Origin: an uncultured Clostridia bacterium
GTDB taxonomy: Bacteria > Bacillota > Clostridia > Christensenellales > CAG-138
Direction of reading: 5' to 3'
Length of the DNA stretch: 10,072 bases
Assembly: GCA_947304365.1 (NCBI GenBank)
Contig: CAMZAY010000020.1
Coordinates: forward strand, 1-10,072
The notes under the pieces are model-generated. The model searched no databases and had not been told where the DNA came from. It saw nothing but the letters and a program-made list of their open reading frames with translations. The translations under genes were made by a program, and so were the position numbers. Positions 6,785-10,072 of this stretch are shown here, one piece after another (position 1 is the first letter of the stretch; each line of letters begins with the position of its first letter).

Positions 6785-8584
6785 ATGAACAAAAACAAGC
6801 AAAAACAAAGGAAGCGCTTCGGCTTTTGGTTCGCCGCGCTCCTTACCGTGACCGTTTTGATCATGCTCGCCCTGCTCGAGCTCAACAAGAACTCGCTCTG
6901 GGGCTTCGCGCTCGCCGCGGCGCTCATAGCGGGGTACGTGCTGCTCCGCGTAAAAAAGCTCTATAAAAAGGGCTTCCTTACGCGCCTTGCGGCGTTCGCC
7001 GGGTTCATCGCGCTGTTTGCGGGCATATTCCTATTAAGCTGGCCTCCCACAAAGGCGGTGCCCGCGGTAAGCGCCGCGCATCCCGAAAAGACGGGAATCG
7101 TAACGACCGCGTACGGCGAAGTGCGCGGTGTCAAGACGGAGGATAAGCTCGTCGAGGTATTCGCCGGCATACCCTACGCCGCGCCGCCCGTGGGCGAGCT
7201 GCGCTTTAGGGAGCCGCAGCCGCCCGAAAAATGGGAAGGCGTGCTCGAGGCGGATCATTTCGCTCCCATGAGCATGCAGCCCGTAAACCTGCCGATCTAC
7301 GACTCCCTGACAAGGATCGTCGGCTATCACGATTACAAGATATCGCTGAAGGACAATTACGTGCCTCCCGTGAGCGAGGATTCGCTCTACCTCAACGTGT
7401 GGCGTCCCGCGGGGGAGCATGAGGCGCTGCCCGTGCTCGTCTACATACACGGCGGCTCGCTCCAGACCGGTCAGCCCTGGTACGGCGATTACAGCGGCGA
7501 GGGTCTTGCAAGGGAGGGCGTGATAGTCGTAAACATGGCGTACAGACTCGGCGCGTTCGGCTTCTTCGCATCGGAGGAGCTCGCGGACGAATCGCCTGAC
7601 GGGACCACAGGCAATTACGGTCTGCTCGATCAGATCGCCGCGCTCGAATGGGTGCATGAAAACATCGCTTCCTTCGGCGGCGATCCCGGGAACGTGACCG
7701 TCGCCGGGGAATCGGCGGGCGCCGCCTGCGTGAGCGCGCTCTCGACCTCTCCCCTTGCGAAGGGGCTGTTCGGGCGGGTGGTGCTCGAAAGCTCCACGCT
7801 CGCCGCAAAGGAGCCGCCGCATTCGTTCAGGCTCATGAACGAGGCGCTCATAAGCGGGAAGGAGCTCATGGAGCGTTACGGCGTGAAGACCGCCGCGGAG
7901 CTTCGCGCGATCCCCGCAAAGAAGCTCGTGAACGAGGCGTATACCCAGCATCATATAACGGTCGACGGATACGCGCTTACCGAAACGCCGTACGAATCGT
8001 ACCTTAACGGACGCTTCAACGAAAAGCAGATACTCCACGGCTTCAACAGCGAGGAGAGCGGCCCGTTCATACTCTTCGATCACGCGAAGCTCTCCGATTT
8101 CGAAAAGCGCGTGAGGGACGCCTTCGGCGAATACGCGGACGAGGTGCTGGCCATCTATCCCGTATCGAGCGATAAGGAAGCGGACGAAGCATGGGCGGCG
8201 ATCTGGGGAGCGCTGTTCTTCGATCATTCGCACCACGCCCATGCGGAAGCCGCAAAGGCGAACGGGATAAGCGCGTACGAGTACCGCTTTTCAAAGAAGA
8301 ACGGCCGTTTAGGTCCGTGGCACAGCGGCGAGCTGATCTATTTCTACGGCAATATGCCGGCTTCATCGCGCCTGTTCGGCGAAAGGGACCGTGAGCTTGC
8401 CGAGGAGATGACCTCGTACCTTCTCAATTTCGTAAAAACGGGCGACCCCAACGGGCCCGGACTTCCCGCTTGGGAGGAGGCCTCAAAAACGGGAAAGCTC
8501 CTCGAGCTCGGGGACGAGACCCGCATGACCGAGGATCCCGGATCGGCGCTTTACGCGATCATAGACAAGATGATGTGTGATTGA
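6785..8584 (+). CDS. Membrane-anchored type B carboxylesterase
   Basis: 599 residues from the ATG at 6785, which has GGGGGAAG just upstream. An in-frame ATG at 6773 overlaps the exporter stop (TGATG) and would add four residues, but lacks a ribosome binding site. Three membrane segments (about 12-31, 37-55, 65-86) precede an alpha/beta-hydrolase domain (about 104-595) that probably faces outside. Landmarks of the carboxylesterase/cholinesterase family: VFAGIPYAAPPVGELRF (125-141), EDSLYLNV (198-205; the usual Cys is Ser), oxyanion-hole HGG (222-224), nucleophile Ser310 in GESAGA, acid Glu424 in GFNSEESG, and His513 in WHSGELIYFYGN. It is the last gene of the marR-exporter operon. That placement suggests it hydrolyses an ester-bearing compound that the exporter handles, but the substrate is not shown. 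The membrane anchor is unusual: characterised bacterial members such as pNB esterase are soluble. Confidence 0.9.
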   Translation: MNKNKQKQRKRFGFWFAALLTVTVLIMLALLELNKNSLWGFALAAALIAGYVLLRVKKLYKKGFLTRLAAFAGFIALFAGIFLLSWPPTKAVPAVSAAHPEKTGIVTTAYGEVRGVKTEDKLVEVFAGIPYAAPPVGELRFREPQPPEKWEGVLEADHFAPMSMQPVNLPIYDSLTRIVGYHDYKISLKDNYVPPVSEDSLYLNVWRPAGEHEALPVLVYIHGGSLQTGQPWYGDYSGEGLAREGVIVVNMAYRLGAFGFFASEELADESPDGTTGNYGLLDQIAALEWVHENIASFGGDPGNVTVAGESAGAACVSALSTSPLAKGLFGRVVLESSTLAAKEPPHSFRLMNEALISGKELMERYGVKTAAELRAIPAKKLVNEAYTQHHITVDGYALTETPYESYLNGRFNEKQILHGFNSEESGPFILFDHAKLSDFEKRVRDAFGEYADEVLAIYPVSSDKEADEAWAAIWGALFFDHSHHAHAEAAKANGISAYEYRFSKKNGRLGPWHSGELIYFYGNMPASSRLFGERDRELAEEMTSYLLNFVKTGDPNGPGLPAWEEASKTGKLLELGDETRMTEDPGSALYAIIDKMMCD

Positions 8585-8596
8585 ATCACACAATAT

Positions 8597-8634
8597 ACAA
8601 GACCTGCTGTTTTGGCGGGTCTTGTGTTGTTTTT
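8597..8634 (+). terminator. Rho-independent terminator of the marR-exporter-esterase operon
   Basis: ACAAGACC (8597-8604) pairs with GGTCTTGT (8618-8625), extended inward by a T-G wobble, G-C and C-G, around a short loop. A T-rich run ending in TTTTT (8630-8634) follows. It begins 12 bases after the esterase stop. Confidence 0.85.
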
Positions 8635-8701
8635 GGCATTTGTCACTTTTTGTACAAATGTGAAAAATCTAATTATTTCCTGTCTTTTTTTGAAAATATT
8701 A

Positions 8702-8745
8702 TTGCCTTTTGATACCAATTGTGGTAATATATACCTTGAGTATAT
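8702..8745 (+). promoter_or_regulatory. Promoter of the sipW operon with internal dyads
   Basis: TTGCCT (8702-8707), a 17-bp spacer, TAATAT (8725-8730) with an extended -10 TGG immediately before it. The DNA upstream (8645-8700) is AT-rich, as an UP element would be. Two inverted repeats overlap the promoter: TACCA-ATTG-TGGTA (8713-8726) between the boxes, and ATATAC-CTTGA-GTATAT (8729-8745) from the -10 across the likely start of transcription near 8737. Such dyads are placed where a repressor would act. The promoter is well supported; regulation through the dyads is inferred. Confidence 0.75.
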
Positions 8746-8800
8746 GGCATTGTCGGCAGAGCTGTACTCTGCTATACGGCAAAACCTTATATGACAAAAC

Positions 8801-8826
8801 GCCTTTTGCGGATCCGATCCGCAGGC
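8801..8826 (+). repeat. Palindrome in the sipW 5' leader
   Basis: TGCGGATC (8807-8814) and GATCCGCA (8816-8823) form a perfect dyad around one central base. GCC (8801-8803) and GGC (8824-8826) can extend it. As RNA it would fold into a hairpin ending 11 bases before the AAGGAGGG ribosome binding site (8838-8845). It could be a protein-binding dyad, an mRNA-stabilising hairpin or a translation control element. No T-tract follows, so it is not a terminator. Confidence 0.5.
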
Positions 8827-8848
8827 ACCGGTCCCATAAGGAGGGAAA

Positions 8849-9679
8849 ATGAAAGAAAAGAAGTCTATTGCAAACAAGATCGTCTCCGCAGTCGGCATAG
8901 TCCTCTGCGTGATCTTCGGCATGATGCTCCTGTTCAACCTGACTATCATAGTCAAGGGTCTTATTAACAAAGACGTTCCGCCGTCCGTGTTCGGCATCAC
9001 GCCCATGGTCGTTAAATCCGGATCAATGAGCAGCGACGTGCAGCACAGCATCTACCGCTCCGAGATCATCGACATGAGCGAGGAGCAGCTCGCTTCCATC
9101 AAAGTCGGCGATACGGTCTATACCATGGTCGGCGACCATAAGGTGGAGAATACGATCCTCAGCGTTAACGCCGCCGATTCGGAGGAACCCTTCTATCTCG
9201 TCATGCGTCCCGCAAAGGATCATATCGAGGTGGGCGATCTCATATTTTCCCGGAAGACCGATCCGGCTGACGTAAAGGTGGGCGACGTCATCTCGTTTAT
9301 GGAGAACAGCTCCGTCGTAACGCATAGGGTCATCGGCGTAAATAACGAAAACGGGCAGCTCTCCTTCGCCACGAAGGGCGACGCCAACAACGCGGAGGAT
9401 TCCGATCCCGTTCCCGCCGATAAGCTCGTCGGCGTGTACAAGTCCCGCATACCTGCCCTCGGCGATTTCATCTACTTCCTTCAGAAGCCCCTCGGCATGG
9501 CGCTGTTCATCGGCATCCCGGTGCTGACGTTCATCATTTACGACATCATCCGCAGGTCGCGCTCCGCCAAGAAGGAGGATAACAAGACCGAGGAGCTCGA
9601 GAAAGAGCTCGAGCGTTTAAGGGCCCTTGCCAAAGAGCAGGAGGCTAAGACCGCGGGGGAGGACCCCAAGGCGGAATGA
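8849..9679 (+). CDS. sipW: SipW-type (ER-type, Ser/His) signal peptidase I
   Basis: 276 residues, with AAGGAGGG (8838-8845) just before the ATG. A membrane segment (about 11-37) is followed by an extracytoplasmic catalytic region: nucleophile Ser59 in VVKSGSM, His159 in VVTHRVIGV where bacterial-type enzymes carry Lys, and the KGDANNAEDSDPVP box (176-189). A second membrane segment (about 214-234) returns the chain to the cytoplasm. The Ser/His arrangement is that of the archaeal/ER-type family to which Bacillus SipW belongs; SipW cleaves the signal peptides of TasA and TapA for biofilm matrix. The next gene encodes a fitting substrate. Two oddities: about 70 residues (61-129) between Ser59 and the VGDLIF strand, longer than typical, with an additional VGDTVY motif near 87; and a charged, probably coiled-coil cytoplasmic tail (239-276). 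Type is well supported; the substrate is inferred from context. Confidence 0.92.
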   Translation: MKEKKSIANKIVSAVGIVLCVIFGMMLLFNLTIIVKGLINKDVPPSVFGITPMVVKSGSMSSDVQHSIYRSEIIDMSEEQLASIKVGDTVYTMVGDHKVENTILSVNAADSEEPFYLVMRPAKDHIEVGDLIFSRKTDPADVKVGDVISFMENSSVVTHRVIGVNNENGQLSFATKGDANNAEDSDPVPADKLVGVYKSRIPALGDFIYFLQKPLGMALFIGIPVLTFIIYDIIRRSRSAKKEDNKTEELEKELERLRALAKEQEAKTAGEDPKAE

Positions 9680-9688
9680 GTATATTTC

Positions 9689-9733
9689 CCGTCGGGCGGC
9701 GGCCACGCGTCCCCGACGGAGGATATAATGTGA
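9689..9733 (+). promoter_or_regulatory. Hairpin followed by GGAGG-ATATA-ATG-TGA / TATAAT element
   Basis: CCGTCGGG (9689-9696) pairs with CCCGACGG (9712-9719), an 8-bp GC-rich stem with a 15-base loop, just after the sipW stop. No T-tract follows, so it is not a normal terminator. Its 3' arm runs into GGAGG (9718-9722), five bases from an ATG directly followed by TGA (9728-9733): a ribosome binding site with a start-stop codon pair. The same bases contain a perfect -10 box, TATAAT (9724-9729), but there is no recognisable -35 at 17 bases. Either reading (stalling mini-ORF or internal promoter for the next gene) is possible. Confidence 0.35.
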
Positions 9734-9734
9734 G

Positions 9735-9846
9735 AAAAGCTTCGATAACAAAAGCGCCATGCCACGGAGGCGCATTACCGGACGCCGGTCTCACCGTTGG
9801 GACAACGCTTTGTCCCGAGTAACTCCGGGCAGGAATTGCCCCAACT
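9735..9846 (+). ncRNA. Candidate structured leader RNA upstream of the exported-protein gene
   Basis: Four hairpins follow one another: GCGCC/GGCGC (9754-9758 with 9769-9773), ACCGG-acg-CCGGT (9777-9789), GGGACAA-CGCT-TTGTCCC (9799-9816, extendable to 9797-9818), and GGGCA-GGAAT-TGCCC (9827-9841). Two alternative pairings conflict with the third: CGTTG-GGA-CAACG (9795-9807), and GTTGGG (9796-9801) with CCCAAC (9840-9845), which would be a long-range helix. Mutually exclusive helices are what a switching leader would show. It lies 14 bases before the AGGAGG ribosome binding site. I do not recognise a known riboswitch consensus; in particular the conserved bases of the c-di-GMP-I class are missing. 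The helices are read directly from the sequence; the role is inferred. Confidence 0.4.
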
Positions 9847-9876
9847 AAAAAATATTTATAGGAGGAAAAAATTCTT

Positions 9877-10072
9877 ATGAAGAAGAATTGGACTGTGAAA
9901 GTTGCAGCTCTCATGCTGGCTCTCACCATGATCACCGCCTGCTTCGTAGGCAGCACCTTCGCTAAGTACGTCACCAAGGCGCAGGGCGAAGACAACGCTC
10001 GCGTTGCGAAGTGGGGCATCCTGCTCACCGTTGAGGGTAATGCTTTTGCGACTCAGTATGCAGCAACCGACG
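9877..10072 (+). CDS. SipW-dependent exported protein, TasA/CalY-like (3' end outside window)
   Basis: The frame opens at the ATG at 9877, with AGGAGG (9860-9865) 11 bases upstream, and stays open to the window end: 65 visible residues. KKNWTVK precedes a hydrophobic core (about 9-27) and then GSTFAKYVTK. The short ending G-S-T-F-A before KY resembles the SipW-cognate signals of TasA and CalY (GGTWAAF and similar), with cleavage expected after Ala29. The mature protein begins with a polar stretch and ARVAKWGILLTV, as in exported proteins of this type in Clostridia. The preceding signal peptidase gene is the likely processing enzyme. Codon use differs from the neighbours: 5 of 12 Ala codons are GCT, plus many AAG and ACC/GTT, which suggests high expression. 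Likely role: surface or biofilm fibre protein, inferred from the family. ITAC (19-22) also fits a lipobox. Confidence 0.8.
   Translation, partial: MKKNWTVKVAALMLALTMITACFVGSTFAKYVTKAQGEDNARVAKWGILLTVEGNAFATQYAATD

Noticed and set aside
9689..9719. Rho-independent terminator after sipW
   Set aside because: The stem is strong, but no T-tract follows on either strand, so read-through into the next gene is likely.
9735..9846. c-di-GMP-I (GEMM) riboswitch, tempting because the neighbours look like biofilm genes
   Set aside because: ATAACAAAAGC faintly resembles the start of the class, but the conserved GACGCAAAGC segment and the 3' GGTTACCG-type segment are missing and the helices are arranged differently.
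9645..10028. Minus-strand open frame across the sipW-exported protein junction
   Set aside because: It lies opposite the end of sipW, the hairpin leader and a well-supported plus-strand signal peptide with AGGAGG. Its product has no recognisable features.
1..10072. CRISPR arrays, insertion sequences, tRNA or rRNA genes
   Set aside because: No regularly spaced repeats, transposase frames, terminal inverted repeats or cloverleaf/rRNA sequences were seen.

Overview
The window reads as a chromosomal segment of a GC-rich member of the Firmicutes, most likely an uncultured Clostridia lineage. The signs are strong AGGAGG-type ribosome binding sites, TTGACA/TATAAT-type promoters, tightly overlapping operons, a MarR-controlled heterodimeric ABC exporter, and a SipW-type signal peptidase next to a SipW-dependent exported protein. 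Genus and species cannot be named from the sequence.

Region 1 (1-1800): the 3' end of one gene and a complete second gene, overlapping by 4 bases. Both look like sensor histidine-kinase relatives that have lost the residues needed for catalysis. The first has Tyr where the phospho-accepting His is expected. The second has three membrane segments, a PAS-like region and a degenerate ATPase-like tail. A strong bidirectional terminator separates them from a convergent gene.

Region 2 (1812-2600): a minus-strand HAD-superfamily nucleotidase-like gene (NT5C type) with its own consensus promoter. This promoter fires divergently from an equally good plus-strand promoter in the same 191-base intergenic region. 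The plus-strand promoter carries a 10-base direct repeat just downstream, a candidate operator.

Region 3 (2600-8634): a four-gene operon of a MarR regulator, two ABC exporter half-transporters and a membrane-anchored type B carboxylesterase. The genes overlap or abut, and a terminator follows. The two half-transporters show the classic asymmetry of heterodimeric exporters (BmrC/BmrD, TM287/288). The first has Asp in place of the catalytic Glu and Gln in place of the H-loop His; the second is catalytically intact but has LSQGQ as its signature. The simplest reading is a self-regulated xenobiotic efflux operon with an attached ester hydrolase.

Region 4 (8635-10072): a second operon with a strong, dyad-rich promoter and a 5' leader containing a palindrome. 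It encodes a SipW/ER-type signal peptidase I with an unusual insertion after the catalytic Ser. A 197-base intergenic region follows that can fold into several hairpins. Last comes the start of a short exported protein with a SipW-type signal peptide (TasA/CalY-like), cut off by the window end. This pair resembles the peptidase-plus-matrix-protein modules of biofilm formation. The structured leader between the two genes, which I could not match to any RNA family I know, is the best candidate here for something undescribed.
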